The notes under the pieces are model-generated. The model saw only the letters and a list, made by a program, of their open reading frames with translations, did no database searches and had not been told where the DNA came from. A program made the position numbers and the translations under genes. A stretch of DNA of 64,000 bases from GCA-2770975 sp050248915 (GTDB lineage Bacteria > Cyanobacteriota > Sericytochromatia > UBA7694): contig JBFWRL010000006.1 of NCBI GenBank assembly GCA_050248915.1, forward strand, positions 1-64,000. The letters run 5' to 3'. Position 1 is the stretch's first letter. Each line of letters begins with the position of its first letter. Below are positions 25,901 through 35,036 of this stretch, in pieces.

Positions 25901-27104
25901 CAAAGGAGGCACCCGCTTGAACCTGGCTTAAAATCTCTTGAATTTGGCTGCCGGAATGGAGCATATCCAGGTCTTTGAGTTGAAGCCGGGCAAATTCTTC
26001 GCGGCTATAACCCAATGGGTTGCAAGCGGCATCGTTAAACTCGACAAAGGCCAGGCTTTCACCATCGAGCAAGAGAATGGCATCGGTGGTCTGGGCAAAC
26101 ATGGTGGCCAATAATTCTTCATGTTCTTGCAGCGTTTGCATGGTTTTGCGGGTTTGGGTGATATCGCGGGCAATGCCGAGCACGCCGATCAAGTGGCCTT
26201 GGGCATCGTGCATGGGGGTTTTGATGGTCTCAAACAGGCCTTGATAGCCATCGCTGGCAAAGGTCAGCCACTCCTCGTTGCGCAGGGGGCGTCCGATTGC
26301 CGCGGCGGCTTGGTCGTTGCGCCTGAAAAATTGGGCCAATTCGGCCCCCACAAAGGGCTCATCGGTTTTGCCCACTACGTCTGCTTCTGGGGCCCCGAGT
26401 AATTGCTCAAAGCGTTGATTGCACATCAAAAAACGCCCTTCGAGATCTTTGAGCCAGACCAGATCGGGAATGGTGTTGACCAAGGTGCGGTAATGGTGTT
26501 CACTTTCTTGCAATTGCTTTTTGGCCTGATACTGTTCCAGCGTGAGGCTCGCCAATTGGGCGGCATAGCTGATAAATTCCAGCTCTTGGTCTGTGGGGCT
26601 CTCTGTTTTGTTGCGGTAGATCGCAAAGGTGCCCAATACCTTGCCCTGGTTGTTTTTGATGGGTTCAGACCAACAGGCTTTAAAATTGGCTTGGTTTAAG
26701 AGCGCCAGAAGATGGGGCTGCTGGCGCATATAGGGGTGGGTTGCCAGATTATCTATCACCACCCGTTGGCCAGTAAAAGCGGCTGTACCACAAGCGCCTT
26801 GCCCTGGGCCAATCGGAAAGTTTTCCAGCGCTTGAGACAGGGCCTCAGGCAAATGGGGGCCTGTAAACGGAGATAATTTGGTCTCACTTTGATCCAACAA
26901 TAAAATCGTACAGCAGGTTTCTGGAAACAACATTTCGTAATCCAAAACCAAAGCCAAAAATATCTCACTGAGGGGGGTGCCCTGCAGCAGCTTTTCCAGC
27001 ATTTTCAGGCGCAGGATATCGCGCCATTCCAACAAGAATCCTTCGGATGATTCTTTCACTGTGTTAAGTCCAATGAGCCCTGAAACATTTGCTCTCGCCC
27101 TCAA
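22941..27104 (-). CDS. hybrid sensor histidine kinase/response regulator (GAF-PAS-PAS-GAF-PAS-PAS-HisKA-HATPase-REC)
   Basis: A 1387-residue soluble hybrid kinase, the last gene of the - strand signalling cluster. Approximate domains: GAF 35-195 (GPGQGACGTAA), PAS 200-320, PAS 325-445, GAF 455-620, PAS 625-760, PAS 775-900, HisKA with phospho-His927 in NMSHEIRTPLNAILGFSEL, HATPase 1035-1155 (DTGLGI and GAGLGLSI boxes), and REC 1180-1300 (LILMDIKMPVMDG). A C-terminal helical domain (1310-1387) is shared with its neighbours. No membrane segment is visible, so it senses something inside the cell. The start is uncertain: the first in-frame codon is a TTG at 27104 without a clear ribosome site, and a GTG 16 codons or an ATG 34 codons downstream is possible. 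Confidence 0.88.
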   Translation of the reverse strand: MRARANVSGLIGLNTVKESSEGFLLEWRDILRLKMLEKLLQGTPLSEIFLALVLDYEMLFPETCCTILLLDQSETKLSPFTGPHLPEALSQALENFPIGPGQGACGTAAFTGQRVVIDNLATHPYMRQQPHLLALLNQANFKACWSEPIKNNQGKVLGTFAIYRNKTESPTDQELEFISYAAQLASLTLEQYQAKKQLQESEHHYRTLVNTIPDLVWLKDLEGRFLMCNQRFEQLLGAPEADVVGKTDEPFVGAELAQFFRRNDQAAAAIGRPLRNEEWLTFASDGYQGLFETIKTPMHDAQGHLIGVLGIARDITQTRKTMQTLQEHEELLATMFAQTTDAILLLDGESLAFVEFNDAACNPLGYSREEFARLQLKDLDMLHSGSQIQEILSQVQAGASFDLETQHRHKQGGIHTILLKLRLVSLAGKKLISCVWRDVSEERAREREQAALAQRLQIQNALTRKLSTSEYALNGEIQAFAQELSEQICSTLGLERMSIWLTDIPHGQLKCLNGYNALSSEHFQGQALDLGLFTEQFEWFQTSRYLRTCQAQYDLRTASLVESYLMPNQITGLLNCLIVSRGQERGLLCFEQIHQKHDWHADEIAFACQMADLLGMVLLNQERIETAQALQRSESILKRAQVVSQTGHWYLKSPDLESIHWSEEAANIFGFSPSQRPMGQEIVEMLYPEDREWILKSWEEAQKEGKPFDLEHRVKVGEQSRWIRSKVERDDIVSTHGIWGLGVIQDITERKQAEAELAEYRNHLEELVASRTTELQASERRFRHLIEGVKQDYIFFSLGDKQRVTYLSPSAECLFGQKMDAMLGQPWYQILGLGEPGRQLGEQIIQGMSQGKNPPPFEVEVQLQGQTQTLEITEHMRLNPDGSLGGAEGVIKNITRQKRIESELREAKDKAEKASQSKTFFLANMSHEIRTPLNAILGFSELLQQQLDERHQRYLEAIKTSGKTLLTLINDILDLSKIEAGKVEICLEPVDLRQLVKELTGMLALSFEEKGLTFDIQIEAELPNYLLLDPLRLRQVLLNLLSNALKFTQEGKVCLKIGLGQSQQSDALCISVQDTGLGISSENQARIFGVFEQASTAYRKESKGAGLGLSIARNLVALMQGELQVDSQIGQGATFTLNLPLQPIAPPLPRETEPLLPSSPHFAPSRILCADDEPHNLLLLLSHLENQPFEIICAQNGLEACEWALEQRPDLILMDIKMPVMDGIEALKQLKKSPETRLIPVVATTAFSLQQEQEDFLQSGFDAYLGKPFSQADLYHMLKRFLQLNPAERPFPPQTENAPSVKPVTPELEQEWQTRWQHIRHSIVLDELEHFTQELQKMAEIYQSETLQAFSYKVQYQLDHFEIEAAREVLAGFPEILQTSFKIYDPN

Positions 27105-27185
27105 TGCACACGTTGTTCATCTGGTGGCGGTATTTTGCTAGCCTTATCTTAGCATAAAATAGCCCATTTTAAACGCGGCTTGGCC

Positions 27186-29900
27186 TTACGTGAGTTGCTT
27201 GAGCAATTGGGGAAATTCAGCCAGGCTGAGCTGGGCCTCTTCGAGAGCAAAGCTGTGGGTCTGTCTGAGAATTTTTTCGGCCCAACTTGTCAGCTGGGGA
27301 ATCTCTTTGCTTTGGGCCCAATCCAAGAGCCCTTGGGCAAAGTGTTCAAAATCATCCAAGATCAGGGCCTGATGAATTTTTTCCCAGCGCGGCAGCCAAA
27401 TTTCATTCAGTTCGTGCCTGAGTTGGTCTGGGTCGGGGGCTTGGCGTAGCGCTTTTCTGGCTGGTTCTGCTGATATACTCGCTTCATCTGGCGAGCCGAC
27501 GGCCAGATGGTGCTGAAGCAAAACAAACAAGGCCTGCGCGTCGATCGGTTTACTCAGATAATCATCAAAGCCCTCTTCCAGCAGGGTCTTGCGCTCTGTT
27601 GCCAGCGAAAATGCAGTCAGGGCAATGATGGGTGTCTTTTGGGTCTGGGGGTTTTGGCGCAACTTGTGTAAGGCTTCAATGCCGTTCATGACAGGCATGC
27701 GAATATCCATCAGAATCAGATCGGGCTGAAATTGGCAAGCCCGTTCATAGGCTTCGATGCCATTGTGAGCGCAATAGACTTGAAAGGGAAAGGGTTTGAG
27801 CATTTCTTCTAACAGGAGCAAATTGACGTCGATATCATCGGCGATCAAGAGGGTGGCTGGCCTAAAATCCTGGGGATGGAGCTGCTGGGTTTGTTTTTCT
27901 GGGAGTGGCAGCAAAAGTGTCTTGACCTGCGGCAACACGACTGTGAATGTCGAGCCGATCTGGGGTTGGCTCTCTAAAGACAATTGCCCTCCCATCAATT
28001 GAACCAAGGAGCGCGAAATGGTCAACCCCAGACCGGTTCCGCTGATTTGGGTAAATTGTTCAAAGGGTTCAAAAATATGGGCAGCCTGATCGGGGGCAAT
28101 ACCAATGCCGGTGTCTGAGACATGGAGCCGCAGTTCGCCACAGTTCTCGTTTTGGGGGTGATAGCTGATTTCCAGGCTTACCCGGCCCTGGGGTGTAAAT
28201 TTGAGGGCATTGCCCAAGAGATTCAGCAAAATCTGACGCAGGCGCAAACCATCCAATTCGACCCATTCGGGGCATTCATTTTGGACGCTGATTTCAAAGT
28301 GCAGCCCCTTTCGCTCAAAGGAGAGTGACATCAGGGTATTGAGTTCTTGCAGCAATTGATTCAATTGTAAGGGGCCCGGCTGAATTTCGATTTTTCCCGC
28401 CTCGATTTTGCTGAGATCGAGAATATCATTGATAATGCGCAGCAGACTTTGACCACTGCTGTTGATCGCATTGAGGTAGCGCCGCCAATGGGGATCGGTA
28501 TTTTGTTCGCTGAGCAATTGACTAAAACCGAGAATGGCGTTCATGGGGGTGCGAATCTCATGACTCATATTGGCCAAAAAAGAGGATTTGGCGTGGGCAG
28601 CCTGTTCGGCCCGGTCTTTGGCCTTTTGCAGATCCACTTCGGCCTGTTTGCGGGCGGTAATATTCATCAGGGCCCCGACAATTCTCACCACCTCTCCCTG
28701 TTCACAGACGGCCTGAGTGACGGTACGCACCCAGATTTCGGGCCCCTGATAGGGCTGGAAGCGGTATTCGCGATCATAGCCTTCACCTGCTTCTAGGCAG
28801 CGTTGAAACAACTGCGCCAGTTCGAGCCGTGCTGATTCTGGTTGATAACAGCTTAAACTGGTTTGAACATAGTCATTGATCTGCCGAGACTCGCGATCGA
28901 TAGGCAGGCCGTGCAGCGTATAGAGTCCATCGGTCCACCACATTCGTTGACTCGCAAGGGTGTATTCCCAGCCTCCGATCTGGCTGAGTGTTTGGCTGGC
29001 ATTGAGAATGCGTTCGCTGGTGCGCAGGCTTTTGAGCAAGTCAGATTCGCGCTGCTTTAGCGAGCTTTGATCGACAAAAGCCAGCACATGGATATCCCCC
29101 AGATTTTGAAAATAAAAGCGAATATCCAATCTCTTGCCCGCTTTGGTGCAGACCTGAGCCTCGTATTCGCCATTGCCTTCGGTGATATGTTTTTGCCAAT
29201 CTTGGCGAACCTGAGCCCGGTAGGTGGGATCCGGGTAAGCCTTTTCCCACCAACTTTCGACGGCGGGCAATTCTGCGGGAGAATAGCCAAACAAGGCCTG
29301 ATGCTGGCGGTTGAGTTTGAGTATTTTGCCTTCGGGGGTGGAGATGGCCATGGCCACAGGCGCAAAATCGAGGATCTCCTGAAAGCGGCGTTCGCTTTTG
29401 AGCAACTCCTGTTCGCGTTTTTGGAGTTCGGTTTGTTTTTTTTCGAGCTTGTGGGTCAAGCTGTGGACATGGTCTTCCAATAATTGGGGTTCAGACTTGC
29501 CCTGGGGGCCAGGAGTCGGTTTTTCAGTCCTTTCTTGATGCAGTTCGGTCAAGATCTGTTCGAGTAACTCCAGATCCATGGGCTTTTCCAAAAATCTGTC
29601 GACACCCAGGTCTTTGGCCAATTGACGATCGTGGGCCTCCAAAAAAGTGGCGGTATAAAAAACCAGTGGGATATGTTTGAGTAGGGGATCGTGTTTGAGC
29701 TGGCGACAGAGTTCAAAGCCGTCCATATTGGGCATGAAAATGTCTGAAACAATGATGTCTGGTGGGTTTTCTCTTGCTTTTTCGAGGGCTTTTTGGCCGT
29801 CTTGCGCACATTGGCAAATATGCCCTTCGTCCGTAAAAAAATGTGCCAAGAGGATACGGGCGTTTTCCTCATCATCCACAATCAGCAATTTCATCTTCAA
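27186..29900 (-). CDS. hybrid histidine kinase with N-terminal receiver (REC-PAS-PAS-HisKA-HATPase-REC)
   Basis: A 904-residue soluble protein. It differs from its relatives by starting with a receiver (residues 1-125, phospho-Asp in IIVSDIFMPNMDG), so it can itself be a phosphotransfer target. Then come a Glu/Gln/Lys coiled coil (about 130-170), PAS (about 170-285), PAS (about 300-425; YRFQPYQG is a PAS_3-type segment), HisKA with phospho-His447 in NMSHEIRTPMNAILGFSQL, and HATPase (about 550-665, DTGIGIAPDQ and GTGLGLTI). A second receiver follows (about 690-810, LILMDIRMPVMNG), then the shared C-terminal helical domain (about 828-904). An alternative start is two codons downstream. It lies 60 bases after the preceding kinase gene, probably in one operon. 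Confidence 0.9.
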   Translation of the reverse strand: MKMKLLIVDDEENARILLAHFFTDEGHICQCAQDGQKALEKARENPPDIIVSDIFMPNMDGFELCRQLKHDPLLKHIPLVFYTATFLEAHDRQLAKDLGVDRFLEKPMDLELLEQILTELHQERTEKPTPGPQGKSEPQLLEDHVHSLTHKLEKKQTELQKREQELLKSERRFQEILDFAPVAMAISTPEGKILKLNRQHQALFGYSPAELPAVESWWEKAYPDPTYRAQVRQDWQKHITEGNGEYEAQVCTKAGKRLDIRFYFQNLGDIHVLAFVDQSSLKQRESDLLKSLRTSERILNASQTLSQIGGWEYTLASQRMWWTDGLYTLHGLPIDRESRQINDYVQTSLSCYQPESARLELAQLFQRCLEAGEGYDREYRFQPYQGPEIWVRTVTQAVCEQGEVVRIVGALMNITARKQAEVDLQKAKDRAEQAAHAKSSFLANMSHEIRTPMNAILGFSQLLSEQNTDPHWRRYLNAINSSGQSLLRIINDILDLSKIEAGKIEIQPGPLQLNQLLQELNTLMSLSFERKGLHFEISVQNECPEWVELDGLRLRQILLNLLGNALKFTPQGRVSLEISYHPQNENCGELRLHVSDTGIGIAPDQAAHIFEPFEQFTQISGTGLGLTISRSLVQLMGGQLSLESQPQIGSTFTVVLPQVKTLLLPLPEKQTQQLHPQDFRPATLLIADDIDVNLLLLEEMLKPFPFQVYCAHNGIEAYERACQFQPDLILMDIRMPVMNGIEALHKLRQNPQTQKTPIIALTAFSLATERKTLLEEGFDDYLSKPIDAQALFVLLQHHLAVGSPDEASISAEPARKALRQAPDPDQLRHELNEIWLPRWEKIHQALILDDFEHFAQGLLDWAQSKEIPQLTSWAEKILRQTHSFALEEAQLSLAEFPQLLKQLT

Positions 29901-29960
29901 CGCCCTTTTAAGCTTTTAAGATCACAACCCCTTTGTATTTTAGCGCAATTTCTGCCTCTT

Positions 29961-32258
29961 TTAGGTCATTTGTTTGAGTGTCTCTTTTAACTCTTTGGCA
30001 AGCAAAGACAAGCTCTGCTGTGCCTTTTCCAGCTCAAAGGCCGCAATTTGGCTTTGCAAATGCTGAATCTGGGCCTGGATGGGGCGCAATTGCCAGCGAT
30101 CAGCTTCTTGGCTCAAAAGCTGCGCAAAGGTTTCCAATTCGTTGATAATCAGCGATTGTTGAAGTGCTTCACACTGTGGCAGCCAGTTTTGACGGATCTC
30201 CTCTGCCAATGCGGTTTTGTCTAAATCTGTCAGGGCCAAGGCGGGGGCAGGGGCTGGCGGGCTCTGGGTCAGATCGGCCTCTTGCCTGCCTGTGGGGGTG
30301 AGAAATTGGGCCAAGGTGTGTAACAAGCCGGTCCGGCTGACAGGCTTGCTGAGATAAGCATCAAAGCCCATTTCAAGCAGGTTTTCCTGCTCATTTTGGA
30401 GTGAAAAAGCCGTCAAGGCCACAACCGGAATGGCTTGGGTGGTTGTGTTCTGCCGCAAAATTTTCAGGGCTTCGGTGCCATCCATGATTGGCATTTTAAT
30501 ATCCATCAGAATCAAATCGGGCAGGTATTTTTGCGCCAATTCACAGGCTTCTTGGCCATTCTGAGCTGTAAAAATGCGCAGGGGAAATGCTGCCAAGAGG
30601 GCTTCCAAGAGCAGTAGGTTATCGGCATTGTCATCTGCGATCAGCAAGCTCGCTGGGGCAAAATTTTCAGGCAGATCAAGGGGAAGACTTTCATTTTTGT
30701 GGATCTCAGCAGGGCGCGTAACGGGCAGTGTCAGGCTGAAAACAGAGCCTTGCTCTACTTGGCTTTCGAGGTGTAGCGTGCCGCCCATTAAGTCGGCCAA
30801 TCTGTGTGAAATGGCCAGGCCCAAACCCGCACCTGTGACCTCTTTGCGGTAAGAGGGATTGGCCTGTTCAAACGATTCAAAGATCCGGCTTTGCAGCTCT
30901 GGGGCAATGCCGATGCCCGTATCACTGACAGCGAGTTTAAATTGGCCTGTGTTGGCGCTTTCAGGGGTATAATCCAGGTGCAAACAAACCGAGCCCTGGC
31001 GGGTAAATTTAAGCGCGTTGCTGAGCAAATTGAGCAAAATCTGGCGCAGCCGCAGACCATCCAATTCGAGGTGGTCGGGCACCTCGGGGGCAATTTTAAC
31101 TTCGTATAAGAGCCGTTTTTTTTCAAATTCAGGTTTGAGCAGCAAAGCAAGTTCGTGGGCCAAAGCTCTGGGATCAATGGGTTCTGGATGTAATTCCAGT
31201 TTTCCGGCTTCAATTTTGGAAATATCGAGGATATCGTTGATCAGGGTTAGCAGAGATTCTCCGCTTTTGTGGATAATTTTGAGATAGCGTTGCCAGCGGG
31301 GCTCGTGGATCTCTTCCCGCAGCAATTGGCTAAAGCCGAGAATGGCATTCATCGGGGTGCGAATCTCATGGGACATATTGGCCAAAAACAGGCTTTTGGA
31401 GCGCGAGGCCAATTCGGCGATTTCTTTGGCTTTTTGCAGTTCCAGCTCGGCCTGTTTGCGGGCTGTAATATCTGCAACCACGCCACAGACCCGTGTGACC
31501 TCGCCATCTTCGAAGAGGGGAGTGATGGTTAAATGCACCCATTTTTGTTCGCCGGCAAAGCTGGTAAAGGGGTAGATGCTCTCAAATCCTTTTCCTTGCA
31601 CGCTCTGTGGCCAAAAGGCCAAGATCTCCTCTTTGGCTGTTGCCCCATAACAATTCAGGCCTTGATCAATCAAAATTTCTGCTTCAACGGCATGTCTATT
31701 GATGGGCAGGCCGTGAATTCGGTAGAGTTCATCGCTCCACCAGATTTTTTTTGTTTTCAGGTTGTATTCCCAGCCTCCGACTTGACTGAGCTTTTGGGTG
31801 GCATTGAGAATGCCCAGGGTTTGTTGGGTTTCTTGAATCACGTCCGTCAAGGCCTCGGTGCGCAGCCGGACTTCTTCTTCCAATTCTTGCTGGTAGCGCT
31901 GTTTCTCGGTAATGTCCTGAACGCGGGCAATCAGGTATTGGGGGTAATCGGGAATGGCCCGAAAGATCAGACTATACCAGCGCTGCTGATCGGGCGAGGG
32001 GTATTCATAAGCCGGGGTGGTGTGGCCAGCCAAGCAGGCTTCAAACAGCGGCAAAACGCTTTCGCTCAGCTCTGCTGGCAAAACCTCCCGGATCGTTTTG
32101 CCCAAAAATTGGGCTGGGGGTGCAAACAGATGTGATTCTTGCCCAGGACGAACCCAATGATAGACAAAGCATCCCTCCTGATCGAGCAAAAAAACCAGAT
32201 CATCAATGCTCTGCAGTAACCCCTGTAGGGCGATGCTGTCTGGTTGGACAGGCAACAT
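29961..32258 (-). CDS. hybrid histidine kinase (PAS-PAS-HisKA-HATPase-REC)
   Basis: A 765-residue soluble hybrid kinase. PAS domains cover about residues 10-125 and 160-280; the second (SQVGGWEYNLKTKKIWWSDELYRIHGLP) closely resembles that of the 904-residue neighbour. HisKA carries phospho-His297 in NMSHEIRTPMNAILGFSQL. HATPase is at about 405-520, with DTGIGIAPELQ and GAGLGLAI. REC is at about 545-665 with LILMDIKMPIMDG. The last 75 residues are the most divergent copy of the shared C-terminal helical domain. It starts two bases after the stop of a single-domain receiver gene, a spacing that implies translational coupling, so that receiver is its most likely partner. Confidence 0.9.
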   Translation of the reverse strand: MLPVQPDSIALQGLLQSIDDLVFLLDQEGCFVYHWVRPGQESHLFAPPAQFLGKTIREVLPAELSESVLPLFEACLAGHTTPAYEYPSPDQQRWYSLIFRAIPDYPQYLIARVQDITEKQRYQQELEEEVRLRTEALTDVIQETQQTLGILNATQKLSQVGGWEYNLKTKKIWWSDELYRIHGLPINRHAVEAEILIDQGLNCYGATAKEEILAFWPQSVQGKGFESIYPFTSFAGEQKWVHLTITPLFEDGEVTRVCGVVADITARKQAELELQKAKEIAELASRSKSLFLANMSHEIRTPMNAILGFSQLLREEIHEPRWQRYLKIIHKSGESLLTLINDILDISKIEAGKLELHPEPIDPRALAHELALLLKPEFEKKRLLYEVKIAPEVPDHLELDGLRLRQILLNLLSNALKFTRQGSVCLHLDYTPESANTGQFKLAVSDTGIGIAPELQSRIFESFEQANPSYRKEVTGAGLGLAISHRLADLMGGTLHLESQVEQGSVFSLTLPVTRPAEIHKNESLPLDLPENFAPASLLIADDNADNLLLLEALLAAFPLRIFTAQNGQEACELAQKYLPDLILMDIKMPIMDGTEALKILRQNTTTQAIPVVALTAFSLQNEQENLLEMGFDAYLSKPVSRTGLLHTLAQFLTPTGRQEADLTQSPPAPAPALALTDLDKTALAEEIRQNWLPQCEALQQSLIINELETFAQLLSQEADRWQLRPIQAQIQHLQSQIAAFELEKAQQSLSLLAKELKETLKQMT

Positions 32259-32260
32259 CT

Positions 32261-32659
32261 CTAGGCCTTTTCATGGCCTTTGGGGAAAAGCGAAAGACCA
32301 ATCAATTTTTCGAGCAGATCTGAAAAATCGTGTAATTGAATGGGCTTGAGCACAAAGGCTTCGACGTGATAGGGCGCAATATCTTGAACCGGCATGAGAC
32401 TGCTGTCTGAGGTCATGATCACGGTGCGTGTTTGGTTGCCTGCTTCGCGCAGCCGGTGCAAAAATTCAACCCCATCCATCACGGGCATGTGCATATCCAA
32501 GAGCAGCAAATCCCATGTTTCAGACAGGGCTTTTTTTAAACCCAGCTCTGGATCTGTGATACTTTGGAATTCACAGCCCGTATCTGCCAGGGCAATTTCA
32601 ATTGCTTTGGCAAACGTGGCTTGGTCATCTATCATCAAAATGCGTTTTGAGCTTGGCAT
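32261..32659 (-). CDS. single-domain response regulator
   Basis: A 132-residue stand-alone receiver. The acidic pocket is in MIDDQ (Asp11-Asp12), the phospho-acceptor is Asp55 in LLLLDMHMPVMDG, the conserved Thr/Ser switch is in TVIMTSDS and the Lys is in FVLKP. There is no output domain, so it acts by protein contact or as a phosphotransfer shuttle, like CheY or Spo0F. The gene ends two bases before the 765-residue kinase gene and follows the EAL gene by 69 bases. With its partners it probably forms part of a multi-step relay; which kinase it serves is not shown by sequence. Confidence 0.9.
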   Translation of the reverse strand: MPSSKRILMIDDQATFAKAIEIALADTGCEFQSITDPELGLKKALSETWDLLLLDMHMPVMDGVEFLHRLREAGNQTRTVIMTSDSSLMPVQDIAPYHVEAFVLKPIQLHDFSDLLEKLIGLSLFPKGHEKA

Positions 32660-32728
32660 GATCTTTGTTTCCTGCTTTTATTTTAGCACCCTGGATGGGT
32701 TTTCGTTTTTGCTCTCTTGTGCCTGATT

Positions 32729-34399
32729 TTAAGACTCTTGTGTTTGCAGCAAGTCTTTCAGCAGTGATTCGGGTAAGGGGCGCGAGATATAATAGCCCTG
32801 ACCCTGATCGCAGCCCAACTCATCCAAGAGTTGCATTTGCTCTTTGTTTTCAATGCCTTCAGCCAAGGCGGTCATGCCCATGGCATGGGCCATTTCAACA
32901 ATGGCGCGGGGAATGGCCCAGGTGTTTTGCAAGCTTCTTTGCAAGGGCCTGACAAACGCCTGATCAATTTTAAGCGTATCAAAGGGCAATTGGTGTAAGT
33001 AATAGAGCGACGAATAGCCGGTGCCAAAATCATCCACGGCCAAGGTCAGACCTGTGTCTTTGAGCTGGGTTAAGAGTGTTTGCATCTGGCGAAAATTTTC
33101 AATTAACAGGCTTTCGGTCAGTTCCAGTTCGAGTTGTTGCGCGGGTATCTGGCTCTGAGTAATGGTCTGAGCCACAATGTTGGCAAAGTCGGGGGCCTGA
33201 AACTGCAACAATGAGACATTCACGGCCATGCGCAAATCGCGGTGCCCACGTTCTTGCAGCCGAAAGAGCATCTGACAGGCTTCGTGTAAGACCCAGGTGC
33301 CAATGGGCACAATCAAGCCACTTTCTTCGGCCACGGGGATAAAATCACCGGGGGGAATCAGACCGAACTCAGGGTGCCGCAGCCGCAAGAGGGCCTCTAA
33401 AGCCACAATTCGGCCTGTTTTAAGCTCAAATTGGGGCTGGTAATGCAGTTCAAAGCGCTGCTCCTGGAGGGCTTGTTGCAGTTCATCTTCCCAATGCAGG
33501 CTCTCATGCAGCTTGCTTTCCATTTGCGGCTGAAAGACCGTGCAGGTGCTACCGCCTTGTAGGCGAGACTGGTACAGGGCCAAATTGGCCCGTTCCAGCC
33601 AGAGTTCTGGCAACAGGGGCGTTTCTTGGTAGACCCAGCCCAAACTGCTGTGCAGATGCAGTTGGTAGCGCTGATAGGGAAACGGTGCTTCGAAAGCCCG
33701 TTGAATCGCCTGATTGAGTTCGGCTTCGGCCACGGGGCTGAGCAGGTGGGGGCAAAGATAAATCTGAAAGGCTTGGTCGCTGGCATAAAAATCAATGGAT
33801 GTGAGCAAGGGCAATGCTTTGAGCCTCTGAAAGACCGAGTGGTAGAGCAAATGTGCCCCTTCGCGGCCAAAGATGCGCTGAAAGCGCTCGTGATTGTCAA
33901 TGCGCAGGGCGATCAAAAAAGGCGGGGGGGCCACTGTGAGCAGCCCCATTAAATCCTGTTCTGTGCCATTTAAAAAAGAGGGCAAGCCAGGGGCGGCTTT
34001 AAAGACATTGAGAAGATCTTGAAACTGTTTTTGACGATTGAGGCGTACCCGAACAGATTCAAGTAAATCTTGAACCCGAAAGGGTTTGACAAGATAGTCG
34101 TCGGCCCCGCTGCGCATGCCTTTGCGAATATCTTCAGCAAAAATGGCTTCTCCCGACATCAAGATAAAGGGGGTCATGGGCTGCTCCATGTGTTGCAAGG
34201 CGTCGAGCACATCATAACCATTGCCATCCGGCATCATCACATCACAGAGCACCAGATCCGGTTTGAGGGTGCGCAATTGGGCGATCCCTTCGCTGACATT
34301 TGTGGCATAGGCAATCTGGTAGCCCTCTTCAGCCAAGATCTCCCCTGAGATTCGCCGAATCGAAGGGTCGTCGTCAACGATTAAGATAAGTGGGGCCAT
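32729..34399 (-). CDS. response regulator with degenerate GGDEF and intact EAL domain (c-di-GMP phosphodiesterase)
   Basis: A 556-residue output protein for the kinase cluster. The receiver occupies residues 1-122 with phospho-Asp53 (LVLCDVMMPDGNG). Residues about 140-290 are a degenerate GGDEF domain; where GGDEF should be the sequence reads YASDQAF (205-211), so it should not make c-di-GMP. The EAL domain (about 305-545) looks complete: Glu335-Ala-Leu in EALLRLRHP, NVS, ELTES, DDFGTGYSS, KIDQAFV, AEGIE and the QGYYISRPLP end. It should hydrolyse c-di-GMP to pGpG when the receiver allows. It starts three bases after the receiver gene at 34403. Lower c-di-GMP usually favours motility, which fits a genome with flagellin. 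Confidence 0.92.
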   Translation of the reverse strand: MAPLILIVDDDPSIRRISGEILAEEGYQIAYATNVSEGIAQLRTLKPDLVLCDVMMPDGNGYDVLDALQHMEQPMTPFILMSGEAIFAEDIRKGMRSGADDYLVKPFRVQDLLESVRVRLNRQKQFQDLLNVFKAAPGLPSFLNGTEQDLMGLLTVAPPPFLIALRIDNHERFQRIFGREGAHLLYHSVFQRLKALPLLTSIDFYASDQAFQIYLCPHLLSPVAEAELNQAIQRAFEAPFPYQRYQLHLHSSLGWVYQETPLLPELWLERANLALYQSRLQGGSTCTVFQPQMESKLHESLHWEDELQQALQEQRFELHYQPQFELKTGRIVALEALLRLRHPEFGLIPPGDFIPVAEESGLIVPIGTWVLHEACQMLFRLQERGHRDLRMAVNVSLLQFQAPDFANIVAQTITQSQIPAQQLELELTESLLIENFRQMQTLLTQLKDTGLTLAVDDFGTGYSSLYYLHQLPFDTLKIDQAFVRPLQRSLQNTWAIPRAIVEMAHAMGMTALAEGIENKEQMQLLDELGCDQGQGYYISRPLPESLLKDLLQTQES

Positions 34400-34402
34400 T
34401 GC

Positions 34403-34834
34403 TTAAGGCGAAAGAGGCGGCTGGAAAGGCTGTTCCGGCAGGGTTCGGAAGAGGTCGGTTTCTAAAAGTTTGTTGAGACGGTGAACAAAGGGATGCACCG
34501 CAAACGGTTTAAGCAAATAATCTTGGGCCCCCAGATTTAAAGCTGTTCTGACCACTTCCATTTCGGCATGGGCGGTAAACATCATGACTGGCACTTTGTG
34601 ATTATGCGATTTTTTGAGCTGACGCAAGATTTCGAGCCCGTTGAGTTCGGGCATTTCAATATCGAGCAAAATCAGATCCAAATCATTGCGCATCAAGGCC
34701 TCTCGCAAACCGGCATGGGGATCTGAAAAGGTTTGGAGTGTGCAATGGGCATTGTGCAGAATATCTTTGACCAGCTCACAAAAATGGGGCTCGTCATCAA
34801 TCAGCAGAATGTGGCGCTCGGTTCTAACTTCCAT
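34403..34834 (-). CDS. single-domain response regulator
   Basis: A stand-alone receiver of 143 residues if it starts at the ATG at 34834, just before the first beta strand (HILLIDDEP). An in-frame TTG at 34882 would add a 16-residue basic tail and is less likely. The phospho-acceptor is Asp58 in LILLDIEMPELNG, and the switch residues are in MMFTAHAE and LLKPF. It is the first gene of the - strand part of the cluster that runs to 22941 and is three bases from the REC-GGDEF-EAL gene, so the two are probably translated together. A role as relay intermediate or kinase inhibitor is inferred. Confidence 0.85.
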   Translation of the reverse strand: MEVRTERHILLIDDEPHFCELVKDILHNAHCTLQTFSDPHAGLREALMRNDLDLILLDIEMPELNGLEILRQLKKSHNHKVPVMMFTAHAEMEVVRTALNLGAQDYLLKPFAVHPFVHRLNKLLETDLFRTLPEQPFQPPLSP

Positions 34835-34923
34835 ACAAGACTGTTTCTTTGACTTATTCTTTGGCTCTATTTTGGCGGCCAAGGGGGCTCACCACAACAC
34901 GTCTTCATTTTATCACGATCAAG

Positions 34924-34950
34924 ACAGCTGCCGCTTGGGCTGTTTTTTTT
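34924..34950 (+). terminator. terminator-like hairpin with T-run in divergent spacer
   Basis: ACAGC (34924-34928) and GCTGT (34939-34943) form a stem with a 10-base loop, followed directly by T residues to 34950. It points along the + strand into the kinase at 35037. It could block antisense transcription or act as an attenuator. No + strand gene lies just upstream. Confidence 0.45.
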
Positions 34951-35036
34951 AGTACCTGATTGGGTAAGATACCTGTAAAATGCTCAGAGCAGATCCTGTT
35001 TAGACAGCCAGATATTGATTGGGAGAAAATGGGCCA

